A stretch of 64,000 nt of DNA. It comes from Rhinopomastus cyanomelas. Lineage: Eukaryota > Chordata > Aves > Bucerotiformes > Rhinopomastidae. How positions within the stretch are numbered: position 1 is the first letter of the stretch; the number at the start of each line of letters is the position of its first letter. The stretch is taken from contig VXBP01000231.1 in NCBI GenBank assembly GCA_013400115.1, positions 62,001 to 126,000 on the forward strand. Reading direction: 5' to 3'. The notes below the pieces were generated by a model. That model saw only the letters and a list, made by a program, of their open reading frames with translations. It was not told where the DNA came from and did no database searches. The translations under genes were made by a program, and so were the position numbers. Shown here piece after piece: positions 45,586-56,199 of this stretch.

Positions 45586-45838
45586 AGAATCGCAGAACAT
45601 CAGGGGGTGGAAGGGACCTTGAAAGATCACCCAGTCCAATCCTCCTGCCACAGCAGGATCCCCTAGACCAAGTCGCACAGGAACATGTCCAGGAGGGTTT
45701 CCAGCATCTCCAGAGAAGGAAACTCCACAACCCCCCTGGGCAGCCCCTTCCCGTGTCCAGCACCCTCACTGGGAAGAAGTCCCTTCTCATACTGATGTGG
45801 GACCTCGTGTTCCAGCTTACTCCCACCACCCCGTGGGA
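45586..45838 (-). mobile_element. CR1 LINE type A 3' end
   Basis: A minus-strand copy with inverted tail ACAGAATCGCAGAACATCAG. Coding codons for MRRDFFPVR and [16 protein letters not shown] follow on the minus strand. A deletion in the HWKGLP region shifts the frame. Confidence 0.93.
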
Positions 45839-46420
45839 AGGGATGGTGCCTCTTGGGGCAGGCTGGTGGCTGGGTCAACACAAGTGAAGGGACAGCCTTG
45901 TGCAGACCCCTCTCTCATCACAAGCAGAGCCAACCTCTTCTCCAGGATCAGACACCTCCTGTGATGGGGGGGGGAAGTGTGTGCTGCTGGGAGAGAAAAC
46001 ACCACAGACTGGTCAGGGCTTTGCATGGTGCCAGCCAGGCTGCGCAAGGAGAGCTTGTGCGTGGCCTGCTGCCCTGCTGTCATCCCACCAGCCTGACACC
46101 TCTTTCCAAAACACACACTTGCATTCAACAAAGCAGGGGAGAAAGGAAGCAGAAGCAGCCAAGCCAAGGAAGCAGTCTAAAGGCAGCACGTGTGGACTGC
46201 TAATTCACACCTCCAGCAGCACCCAGCAGCATGAGGTGCGAGGGGGAATCTTGCCACAGGGACTTGTGGCTGCAGGGAATGGCATCGTGGCTTGCTCCTG
46301 AGGCCTGACCCATGCTGTTCCAGCTGAACACAGCTCTGTTGTCACCAGCAGATCCCTCCAGGCTTTGCAGAGGGTCTTGTGCCAGGTGCAATGATCCCCA
46401 AAGTGCAAAGCAATGCATGA
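45839..46420. other. Unannotated region
   Basis: Nothing recognised apart from a G9 run at 45966-45974. Confidence 0.4.
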
Positions 46421-46516
46421 CTTTCTATGACTTGGTCTAGGTGATCCTGCTGTGGCAGGGGGATTGGACTAGATGATCTTTCGAGGTCCCTCCCAATCCC
46501 TAATGATTCTGTGATC
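46421..46516 (+). mobile_element. CR1 type A 3' module starting at the recurrent breakpoint
   Basis: A plus-strand, 96-base piece that begins with TTCTATGACTTGGTCTAGGT and ends with CTAATGATTCTGTGATC. The first bases (TTCTATGA) look like an upstream CR1 tail rather than the normal CTGTGTGA. This copy may therefore be a further truncated relative of the composite elements. Confidence 0.88.
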
Positions 46517-47674
46517 CCCTGTATCTCAGCCCTGGAGCATCCAGCCGGCACTAGGCAGCCTTGCTTAGCAAAGAGCGGTGCCACAGGCTGCGCCGTCCCA
46601 GCGCGGCGTCAGGACCATGCTCAGCACCAGCCCAGCTGCCTTTCACATGCCCAGTGGGCAGTGGGCAATGAGAGAGGCTCTAAGCAGAGCCCAGCTCTCC
46701 CACTTTCCAGCACAGCAAGCTCCCACTCCCCCAGGCACGCCAACTAGTCCCTGCCAAATCCATTTGTCCAGTCTTGCGCTTTCTACTAATCCTGTTGAGC
46801 CATCCTTTATGTTGCTCTGAGGCAGAGATAGCAAATGCAGCCAATGCCTTCAGATGCTTCCCCTGACCTTGCTCAACTCAAGATAAAGCGTTTTGATTGA
46901 AAAAATTACAGCAGGGAGCCTGTCACTGATCCATTGCATGGATTAAAGGAAAACAAACAGAAACACGGGACGCAGCCGGTGTTAGGTGAGCAGACAGCAA
47001 GGGTTGGTTACAACCAGAGTGGGGGAAGAGACAGAAGGAAAGGAAGGGACAGCTAGCAAAAGGTGAGGCAGAAGAAATACTTCCTTCTTCTCATTTGCAC
47101 ACTTGGACTCCTGGCAGAAAAGCTTTACACATGCACATGGGGTGATCAAAGATACCCCACCACCTTCCTCGGTCCGTAAGGAAGAGTGAGGAAGCTGCAC
47201 TGTTCTGTGGTGTGGCCAGGCTGGGATTCCAGAAGTGCTCCTTGCCCCGTGAGAGACACCCAGTGTGGGACAGAAGACTGAGACCTCGAGGCATAACTGC
47301 CTCCTACTGGGGTTTCACCACCATCTATCCTTTCTGCCTTCACCTCTTGCCCCTTCCCTCACACCAAACCTCTCCCCTCATCATCTCCTCTTGCTAACAG
47401 TCCTGTCCCTCATTCTCCCTGCTGCCTGTCCTTGCCCANGCTCACTCTTGGGTATCTTCTTCAAGAGCGTCAGGACGTCCCTGTACTGTGCTTAGGTCTG
47501 AGAGTGTCACAGGTAGTTCACGCCCTCTCAGCCTTCTCCTTCCACTATCACTCATTGTCCATCTCACCAGTAGAACATCCAAGACGTTTGTCTATGACTC
47601 TCATGTCAACAGACTGTCCCACTATCAATATTCCTACCTAAACCTCCTTCAGACAGCGCCCCAGCCAGATCTCC
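46517..47674. other. Unannotated region
   Basis: No recognised gene. One undetermined base (n) lies at 47439. Confidence 0.45.
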
Positions 47675-47980
47675 ATCATAGAACATTAGGGATTGGAAGG
47701 GACCTCGAAAGATCATCCAGTCCAATCCTTCTGCTACAGCGGGATGCCCTAGATCAAGTCACAGAATCACAGAACATTAGAGATTGGAAGAGACTTCAAA
47801 GATCATCCAGTCCAATCCTCCTGCCACAGCAGATCACCAGATCAAGTTGCACAGGAACATGGCCAAATGGGTTTTAAACATCTCCAGTGAAGGAGACTGG
47901 GCAGCCCCTTCCAATGCTCTGTTATCCCAACCATGAAGAAGTTCCTTTTCATATTGACGTGGAACCATCTCTGTTCCACT
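47675..47980 (-). mobile_element. Tandem CR1 type A 3' ends (composite)
   Basis: On the minus strand a CR1 copy (47761-47980; C-terminal coding piece, UTR and tail CTGTGATTCTGTGA) is followed directly by a second 3' module (47675-47757) that starts CTTGATCTAGGGCATCCCGC. The break is again at CTTGRTCTAGG, but here the upstream tail is type A, not X-like. The two modules differ at several positions, so this is not a recent exact duplication. Confidence 0.88.
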
Positions 47981-48716
47981 TCTGGCCTTCTAATTCCATC
48001 ATCTACTTTGCACTGTCCAGTCCTAACTCCTGCATGTGCTGACCATCACATCCCGAGGTCCACTTCAAAATTCTCACCCCTGTTTTGGAAGCCTCCTAAG
48101 ATCATACCCATTGTCCTAACAGCCAGGGGCAACTTCAACGGGTGTCAGGATTTTTGCCCACCTTCTTCACCCCCTTCTACATCATGCCATGGCAGCTCAC
48201 ACAAAGGTCTTCACCTGTGTAGGACCTGGTGTGTCTCAGCAGTGCCAAGCCAGCACAAAGCTGCACTGCTGCAGCCAAGAAGTGACAGCTGGTAGATACA
48301 GAAAGACAAAAGGTGAAGGGCTACTGGTAAAGAAACAATAGGGACCATAAAATGAGACAGGTCTATAAAACCACTGATGACATAGGAAATGTAGAGGGAA
48401 CAGATGTTAACTGTCTCCTTCAATCCATGAATCAAGGGACAGGAAATTAAACCTGAAAGGAACAGGTTCAAGACAAATGACGCCAGGTCTTGCTTTGCCC
48501 ACTGTACATTCATGATGCAGAATTTCCTACTATGAGATTTTACAGATCCTAAGACTTCACCTGACTTCCAGACATGGCTGGGCTGAGTCAGGGAAGAACC
48601 AAATCCACAGAGACCTATGAAGTGTAGAATAGACCTTCTAGATCCCACCAGATCCCTCAGTCACTTATCACTGAAGGCTAAAAATGTTTTACAAGGAAGT
48701 TCTCCAATGCCCTCAT
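47981..48716. other. Unannotated region
   Basis: No recognised gene or repeat over about 730 bases. Confidence 0.45.
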
Positions 48717-48848
48717 GGAATCACAGAATCATTAGGGATTGGAAGGGACCTCGAAAGATCATCTAATCCAATCCCCCTGACACAGCAGGATCACCTAGAC
48801 CAAGTCACACAGGAACATCTCCAGGCAGGTCTTAAACCTCTCCAGTCA
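48717..48848 (-). mobile_element. Short CR1 type A 3' end
   Basis: A minus-strand, 132-base copy from tail GGAATCACAGAATCATTAGG to CAGGTCTTAAACCTCTCCAG. Confidence 0.93.
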
Positions 48849-49523
48849 TGCTCTTCTTTTAGCCACTGTTGGAGATACTGGACTAGAAGGACCTCAGATC
48901 AGCCTCAGTAGGGTTCTTCTTACATTGCTGTGGCTTTCCATAGCCAGGATGACCCGAATGTCGTGGGCTAATAGTAGTTCTGAGTAACAACATCATTTGG
49001 GTGCATTAGATCATATCAGAGATGGATGGACGGCAGAGCAAACGACAGAGACCATTCCAAAAGGTATTTCTTTTCCTCCTAAAGCTGAAAGGAGGTCTGA
49101 GGCAATTTCAACCAGTCGTCCCAGTACACATCCCTGCTGGGAATAACATCTGTGCTTGAGTGCCAGACCCCTTGATGCCTTGTTCCAGATTTTTTTGAGA
49201 CCAAATCTCCTTTCCCTGTTGATAACACAGACCCCTTTCTGCAGACCATCTGTAACAAGGACAGCCCCCATTCCCCTGACCTGTCTGTCACTCCATTCAT
49301 GGCAGCCTCTCAATATTAATCCTTTTATCATGATCTGACTCGATTTTCCTGGCCTGTGACTGCAATATGGGGGGGAAAGGAGGGGTGTTAATCCTTCTGA
49401 CCTGGTCGTCCCAATTCTGGGCCATCTGTGACTAGGAATTCAGGAGAGGGAAGTCTGATCCTCCTGACACCACTGTCCCCATGCCAAGCCATCTTTATCT
49501 GAAGAGAGGGACCTGTTCTCAAG
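48849..49523. other. Unannotated region
   Basis: Nothing recognised. Confidence 0.45.
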
Positions 49524-49652
49524 TCATAGAATCATTAGAGACTGGAAGGGACCTTGAAAGATCATCTAGTCAGATTCCCCTGCCACAGCAGGACCACCCA
49601 GACCAAGTCATAGAGTCAGTCAGGGTTAGAAGGGACCACAAAGTCATTGTGG
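49524..49652 (-). mobile_element. Composite CR1 3' end, about 125 bp
   Basis: On the minus strand an X-like CR1 tail of about 40 bases (49608-49652; sense TTGTGGTCCCTTCTAACCCT, GACTGACTCTATGA) passes directly into a type A 3' module (49524-49607; sense CTTGGTCTGGGTGGTCCTGC). The layout matches the plus-strand composite at 40628-40749, including the approximate position where the X-like part is truncated. Confidence 0.85.
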
Positions 49653-50104
49653 CAAAGTCCCTAATTCCTACTGGAATGTTTCCTAGACTACCTCTCCCAC
49701 CAGAGAGGATGGAGAGATGGAAGAAACAATGTCCTCCAGCTCCATCAGATTCCATTTACTCACTCCTTCTGTACTACCTCTCTGCTTCCCCAGCAACAGC
49801 ATCTGCAGGTTCTCTCCAGTGATGAGACAGGGAATCAATAAAAGGTGAAAAACAATCAAACACTTTCCTGGCAGTGCTGCATGAGAAGAGGCTTCTCAGA
49901 TCACTTCATCTCTACCACCAGCCAAGTCTGGCGTGTTCCCTCCACCCCTCTTCACCACCATGTGTTTCCTTGTTGCTGCAAGCAGTTGCCATCTCCACAA
50001 ACCCGCCAGACTGTGTCATAGATGGTCTGAGCACTCGCAACAGGCAAACTGCACGTGAACTAGAGCCAGACAAACACCCTTCTCTCTGCTCAGCTTTAAC
50101 CCTT
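49653..50104. other. Unannotated region
   Basis: Nothing recognised. Confidence 0.4.
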
Positions 50105-50472
50105 TCAGCCTGGAAAAAAGGAAACTGAGGAGTGACCTCATTAATGTCTACAAATATGTGAAGGGTGGGTGTCAGGAGGATGGACCCAGGCTCTGCTCAG
50201 GGGCATCTAGTGATAGGACAAGGGGCAGTGGGTGTGAGCTGGAGCATAGGAGGTTCCACGTGAATTTGAGAAGGAACTTCTTCCCAGTGAGGGTGACAGA
50301 GCACTGGAACGGGCTGCCCAGGGGGGTTGTGGAGTCTCCTTATTTGGAGACATTTAAAACCCGCCTGAACATGTTGCTGTGAGACTGGATCTAGGTGATC
50401 CTGCTGTGTCAGGGGGATTGGACTAGATGATCTTTTGAGGTCCCCTTCCAATCCCTAATGTTCTATGATCCC
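50105..50472 (+). mobile_element. CR1 LINE type A fragment
   Basis: A plus-strand CR1 from about AGCCTGGAAAAAAGGAAACT. It encodes [39 protein letters not shown] and [16 protein letters not shown], with the frame open at 50158-50382. The stop follows NMLL because of a changed base after the usual F-L-C position (LL-stop). The UTR and tail GTTCTATGATCC are normal. Confidence 0.95.
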
Positions 50473-50519
50473 ATACCTCTGACTTAGCCCATCTTTTACA
50501 ACTTAGTCTTTCCCTTTCC

Positions 50520-50745
50520 TTGGTATTTACAGTCCCAGGGACTTGTAAACTGCGACCATGTCATCATTTAGCCAAGCTCTACATATTTACTTTATTCAAT
50601 CTCTCTTCATAAATAAGTCCCTCCAGCCCTCTTATCATTTTTGTTGCTCTTCTCCGAGCAATTCTCCAATTTATCACCCACCTCCAGCTAGTGCAGCACC
50701 CAGGTTTGGATGGCAGGTTTTCTAGACTAGTCTCACGGAAATGAC
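50520..50745 (-). mobile_element. Ancient CR1/L3-type ORF2 C-terminal remnant
   Basis: The minus strand reads WRIARRRATKMIRGLEGLIY and EERLNKVNM, a diverged version of the [25 protein letters not shown] block of CR1 ORF2. The surrounding bases (CTTCATAAATAAGTCCCTCC, CCTCTTATCATTTTTGTTGC) are unlike the younger copies. It may belong to the same ancient family as 29640-30190. No tail is recognisable. Confidence 0.75.
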
Positions 50746-50898
50746 ATGACTCAGGTCTCACGTTTCAAGGGTCGATGTTTCTGGGTGTACTTGAGCACAC
50801 AGGTGTCAGGAAAGCTCGCTCCCTTCGCACACGAGGCACCAGGTAATACAACTCAGGGCTACCTCCTACAGCACAGGACTTCTCTTCAGGGAAAGAAA

Positions 50899-50950
50899 TC
50901 ACAGAATCACAGAACATCAGGGATTGGAAGGGGCCTCGAAAGATCATCAG
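50899..50950 (-). mobile_element. Very short CR1 type A 3' end (about 52 bp)
   Basis: ATCACAGAATCACAGAACAT then CAGGGATTGGAAGGGGCCTC to AAAGATCATC, after which the match ends. Confidence 0.88.
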
Positions 50951-51639
50951 AAAGGGTTACAAAGGAGCAGAAGGGATCCCTGGCTCTGCCTGTGGAGAAG
51001 ACAAGACCCTCCCTTCCCCTCTGTGCACCTCAGCACTCACCTCTCTTCTGAATAAGGTGATAAGGTAATCACCATCGAAGATGCTATAGATGTGCTGGCT
51101 GTGTCTCAGGATGGTGTACGGGCTACCAGTCGCCTTAAGGCAAGGTGTCATATGTTTATATTCATTCTTTCCACGGCTCGTGCGTTCAATCTGTAGACCA
51201 GATGGGTCAGAGCTGCCCGTGTATTTTTAGGCTACTATGAGGACTCCGTGAGCTGTCCCTCCTCTGGGAACATTCCTTCATGCATGAGAACATGTATGTT
51301 CCTGAACAGGGGGAAAACCATTTCTGCCTGGCTTTGTCTGTTCCATCCTCTCGTGTGCAAAGGTTACATCTCGTGTGCACGTGTGTCTTTCCCTCCTCTT
51401 GGACATGGTTCCCTCCTCAGCTTCATCTCTACGCGGGTGTGTGCTGCTGTGCACGTGTTGGTGATGCACGTGGGTTTATTGGTGGAGTGAGCGCACGTGT
51501 GTGAGCACCTTTTCCACCTCCTGGACTTGATGTCTCTGCTCAAGGTGTGTGGGCACTTAAGTATGTGTGTTCAGCTGGACAACATCCATCCTACCTGTCC
51601 AGGTATCTTCTCACCTTTCATGGATCTGCATCGTCCTTT
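50951..51639. other. Unannotated region
   Basis: No gene is recognised. The wording is rich in GTGTGTG/CACGTG around 51370-51560 (for example GTGCACGTGTTGGTGATGCA). Confidence 0.45.
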
Positions 51640-51994
51640 CAAGAAACTGAGGGGTGACCTCATTAATGTCTATAAATATGTGAAGGGTGGGTGTCAGGAG
51701 GATGGAGCCAGGCTCTGCTCTGTGGCATCTAATGATAGGACAAGGAGCAGCAGGTGTGAGCTGGAACAGAGGAGGTTCCACGTAAATATGAGAAGAAAAT
51801 ACTTCACAGTGAGGGTGATGGAGCCCTGGAAGGGGCTGCCCAGGGAGGTTGTGGAGTTTCCTTCTCTGGAGGCTTTTAAAACCCACCTGGATATGTTCCT
51901 GTGTGACTTGATCTAGGTGATCCTGCTGTGGCAGGGAGATTGGACTGGATGATCTTTCGAGGTCCCTTCCAATCCCTAATGTCCTGTGAATATG
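51640..51994 (+). mobile_element. CR1 LINE type A fragment
   Basis: A plus-strand CR1. The open frame crossing 51497-51916 includes [58 protein letters not shown] and [10 protein letters not shown] with its natural stop. The tail is AATGTCCTGTGAATATGTGA. The upstream part of that frame is not CR1. Confidence 0.95.
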
Positions 51995-53035
51995 TGAATA
52001 AGGCACCATGCAGCCAAATCAAGGCTACCCAAACCTTAACGATTCCCTGCAAGAGGCAGCATCCAAAGACCAAACCCATCAAGTCATTCACCTTAACCTG
52101 GCTCCTAATGGCTTGTTTCCCACCCCTTGTAATGCTGAAGGAAGAGTGACAACTGCCCTTCCCTCCTTCTGTACCTCACCTGGTCAGCTGGACCTGGATT
52201 TTCTCTTGGCTTATGAGTGTTAAGCAAATGAGGTCATTTCTCCTCAGTGACAGAAAATTATCTGGTCAGTCCTTTCCGTGAGGAAAGCAGTTCATTTCAG
52301 GCAATGGCCAGGTCCCCCCGAGCTCCCAAGACACCCAAGAAGCTGCTATAATCCCTTACAGAGGAGGTTAGGGAAGGGCCAAGCAAGTCACAAAGTTAAC
52401 ACTGTCTGGGGAGCACAGGAGAGCCAGGACACAAGCACAACTCTGCTAACGTAACGCTGGAACTGCTGCCAGGCCATCTCACCGCTGCAAACAGCAGTCC
52501 CACAGTCACTGTCATCTCCAAAGTGCCAAGCTTGACTCATCTGAGGCTTTAAATACAGCCTTCATCTGGTTCACAGCTGCAGGAAGCTCACCCTGATCCA
52601 GCAGAGAGCAAGGGCTGGAGGTGGGTCACAGCCCTTTGGTCTGCTCCCTGAGCTTTGCACTCTCCTCTTCCATCCCAGAACGAGGACTTCAAACCCACAT
52701 CCTCCTGGTCCAGCACAGAGGGTGGATCTCAGGCGTTCAACCTACCTCCTTTCATTGGCTCAACTACACATCACCCTTCACCCCTCTTCCCATGTGTAAA
52801 AGCACCAGGGGACACTGAGCTCTACCCCTACAAAACCCTAAAGAGGGCTCAGGCACCTCAGCATCAGGACCAGCCTGGACAATCCCCACCAGCAGAACCC
52901 ACAGTGTTACCAGAGAAGCTCCAGCTTTCCCCATAACCACCAGCACCCTGGGAATCCCTCACTGTTCAGAAGAGCTCTGCTCCTCCATATGGGAGAGAAG
53001 CAAAAGCTTTTATGGACCTTTTTTGAAGCACAGTT
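51995..53035. other. Unannotated region
   Basis: About 1 kb without recognised features. Confidence 0.45.
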
Positions 53036-53230
53036 CACAGAATCACGGAGCGTTAGGGATTGGAAGGGACCTCGAAAGATCATGTAGTCCAATCCCCCTG
53101 CCACAGCAGGATCACCTAGATCAAGTCACACAGGAGCATGTCCAAATGGGTTTTAAACATCTCCAGAGATGGAGACACCACAACCGCCACGGGCAGCCCG
53201 TTCCAGTGCTCTGTCACCCTCAATTGCTCT
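53036..53230 (-). mobile_element. CR1 LINE type A 3' end
   Basis: A minus-strand copy from the tail CACAGAATCACGGAGCGTTA to the coding block around GTTCCAGTGCTCTGTCACCC. Confidence 0.93.
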
Positions 53231-54209
53231 GTAGCTAAGCTGCATCCATCCTACTCTGGTGCCTGGGCATGAGTGAGAGCTGCCAGTGTGTTTTGGGGAC
53301 ATCACATCCCTTTCTCGGAGAGGGCACCTCTCACCAGCTCATGGGAGTATGAGGAGAACAGGTCCACATCTACAGGGGACCAAAGGGAACAACACAACAT
53401 TTGGGATGAGAGAGGAGCAGCCAGGTCTCTCTCTCTCACAGCCAACATGCTGATGTTTTCTGACACAGCTGCTGACAGCTCTGGGAGGTTCCAACAGGCC
53501 TTGATGTGACCACTAGCTTTTCTGCCAGGTGAACGGTGCTCTGGGCTGCTCTCTAACAGGGTCAGCTGAGGCAGCTGCACTCTGCCTAGGGCTGCATCTG
53601 GCTTCTGACATGACCCAGGTAGGAACGAGCATCCCGGCCATCACCACGGCTACGCTGCCCTCCCTCCCACCTCTCCCTTCAGCCTGGGATTTTTACCTTT
53701 CCAGTTCTAACCACAAGCTGCTCCCAGCAAAACAACACACCTCCATGCACCACCACCCCCCCTTTCCCTAATGCCCTCTCAACCCTCCAAGCAGCTTCTT
53801 CTCCACAGCTTAGCTTTGCCCCGGCGCAGCGGATCAGGCAGCCTATTCCCAAACACCCGCTTTGCCTGGAGCTGGGTGAAGAGAGAGGGGAAGGCCACAC
53901 ATCCACAGACCTTCCCTCAGTGTCAGAGTGTTTCTGGGCAAGGAGCAGCAAAGGCAGCTTTGCTTCACACCGACAAATCTCCGTGCTTGTGGGGTGGACG
54001 CCCCAAGAGTCAACCACCTTCCGCAGCAAACTAACGGGCTGAGGAGGGTGGCAGGTAGTGACAGGGCTGAGATGGGGGTGAAGGTTTTTAGGTTCAAAGA
54101 GATTGAAATAGCTGTTTCTCACATCTGGCACCGCATCCACACCCCCTCCATCCCCTGCAGCTTCCTGGTTGCTGCTGGTACGGTCTGCACAGTGGGGGGG
54201 ATGCGAGAG
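53231..54209. other. Unannotated region
   Basis: No recognised gene. Confidence 0.45.
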
Positions 54210-54305
54210 AGGGGCTGTATTTAAACATGTTCATAATGCATCCTCCATGCAAATCAAGCTGCCTTTGAATATTACATTAGTGATGCTGTCAGGCTGCACT
54301 TCCCT
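54210..54305. promoter_or_regulatory. Candidate noncoding element with exact POU octamer
   Basis: A short AT-rich block in GC-rich DNA: TATTTAAACATGTTCATAAT, an exact octamer ATGCAAAT at 54247-54254, then GAATATTACATTAGTGATGC. Motif content suggests an enhancer-like element. No test of conservation was possible. Confidence 0.35.
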
Positions 54306-56195
54306 GGACCCAGGAGTGACAGAGTGAGTGGGGACCGCTGCGGGGGGATACTGGTCACCAGAAATTCCCTCATACTCTGGTACAGACCCTTGTTCTCTTA
54401 CTCGATTCTAGCTTCCCCCAGATCTCTCCCACTCCCTCCCACCTCCTGGTGCACAACAAATTCCTTGGCTCACAGCTTACAATGCAGCCAGGCTCCCCAG
54501 TCCCTTACAGCTTCCTCCAGGGACATGGAACCCCTCCTTCTTCCTGCTCCCTAAATAATCTTTATGTCCCCTTTCCAATCTCAGCAATCCTCTCCCTGCT
54601 CCATCACCTGGTTTATAGCTCCTACCTCCAGGGTGTGGAGAAGAGTTGTGCTCTCCAGTCTTTCAGGGGAAAAGAAGGGGGAGCAGCTCCTAAGTCTGGC
54701 CCGCACATGTGCGCCCACTTTGTGTGCAGACACTTCTGCGAGCCCAGAGTGGGTGCCAGTGGACCACGGGCTGTGCACAGCTGCAAGATGCAGGCGCCTT
54801 AGCGCACGGCGAGCGATGCTCTCCTCTCCATCACCAACACCTCCTTCCCTGGCTGCTTGCAAGGATGTTTGTGAGCGTATTGTTTGTGCACAGCCACCCC
54901 TGCCTCCACACACACACGCGCAGGCACGCCATGCACACACGTGTGCTTGCATGTGTGCACACAGGGGTAGGGGAGGGCCGCACCAGCACACACACACTCG
55001 AGGGCATTACGCACAGCATCTCCCAAATATGCTGCCTGCTGCAGCATTAGCAGATTTATGCTGCCTTTCCCCAGCCAGATCCAAGCTCTGGAATGGGAAC
55101 AGCAGCAGCTGTGCACTCCTGACTGTCCTGGGATGAGAATAGGATGCGTCTGTTCGTCTCTCTCCCCCCACCCCCACACCATCTCCTTCCCCCCTCCTCT
55201 TGCTCCCATTCATTCATTCAGCTTCTCCTCCTCCTCCCCCCACCCCATCCCATGCCCCAAAGCAGGAGGATCCTTATGCATAAAAATGTGGGCATGCTTT
55301 CTCTGGTGGAAAAAATGAGCACGCAGCCACCCTGCAAGCAATGCATAAACACATACGTGTGCGCTCGAGCAGCTGTCCTGGGCCCCTACCTAAACCACCG
55401 CACGCACACTCGCACACCCGACAGACACCACGCAATGACTTTTCTGCAGCCAGCCAGCCTCCCAGCAGAGCAGTGTGAGGGCAGAGCAGAGATTTACTCA
55501 GTCCCCTGCATCCAAAGCAGGCAAATACATGTTCACGAGCCACACACACAACACCCAGGCAGCCACGTCGGTGTCTGCAAAGGCTCCCTGACAAAGTTTG
55601 CGAAGAGGCAGGGAGCAGGGGGCTGTGCAATGAGACTGTCTCATCCTCCCTTCCATAACTGCAGGCAATGTAGGTGTTATGTCCAGGTATCTCTCTCTGT
55701 GTAGGGACATGCATGTCTGGGGGGGGGGGATATATGCATTTACCTACAGCTACACCTATACGAGTACAGGTATAAAGACACACAAAGACATACAGCTACA
55801 TAAATATACATACGTACACACGAATCCCCTCCTCTTGCAAGGTCTGAGTAGAAGCAGACCAGTCAAACCCAGTTGTGTGCAGCAAGCCCTGGACCTATTC
55901 AGCATCCCCTGGACCTATTCAGCATCCCCATCCTAAGCGAACGCGCACACACAGGCACACTGAGAGGGAGACTGTCTCCAAGGTTCTCTCCCTCCTATCA
56001 CACTCCATGTGGACATCACCCCCTCACCGCATCAGCCCTGTCCTCCCTGGCCACTTCCCCATCTCCCTTGCACTCACCCCTTGCCTTCATCTTCAGCTCA
56101 GCAATAATCACACACCCTTACCACCCCCCCTCTCCCGCAGGGAGAGCCCGCAGGGGCTGGAGGAGCATCCATCCACCCATCCATCCACCCTGCCC
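54306..56195. other. CA-rich, C-rich unannotated region
   Basis: It includes a CACACG/TGTGCACAC-rich stretch (54890-55010), a pyrimidine-rich stretch (55140-55260) and a G11 run (55719-55729). An AT/CA-rich run follows (55730-55825), then a 20-bp tandem duplication (55887-55926). The clustered open frames on both strands are composition artefacts. Confidence 0.45.
55887..55926 (+). repeat. Exact 20-bp tandem duplication
   Basis: CCCTGGACCTATTCAGCATC occurs twice in a row, followed by a third CCC. It is probably a recent replication-slippage duplication. Confidence 0.9.
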
Positions 56196-56199
56196 TTCT

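Noticed and set aside
15870..47439. Single undetermined bases at 15870 and 47439
   Set aside because: These are isolated assembly ambiguities, not biological features.
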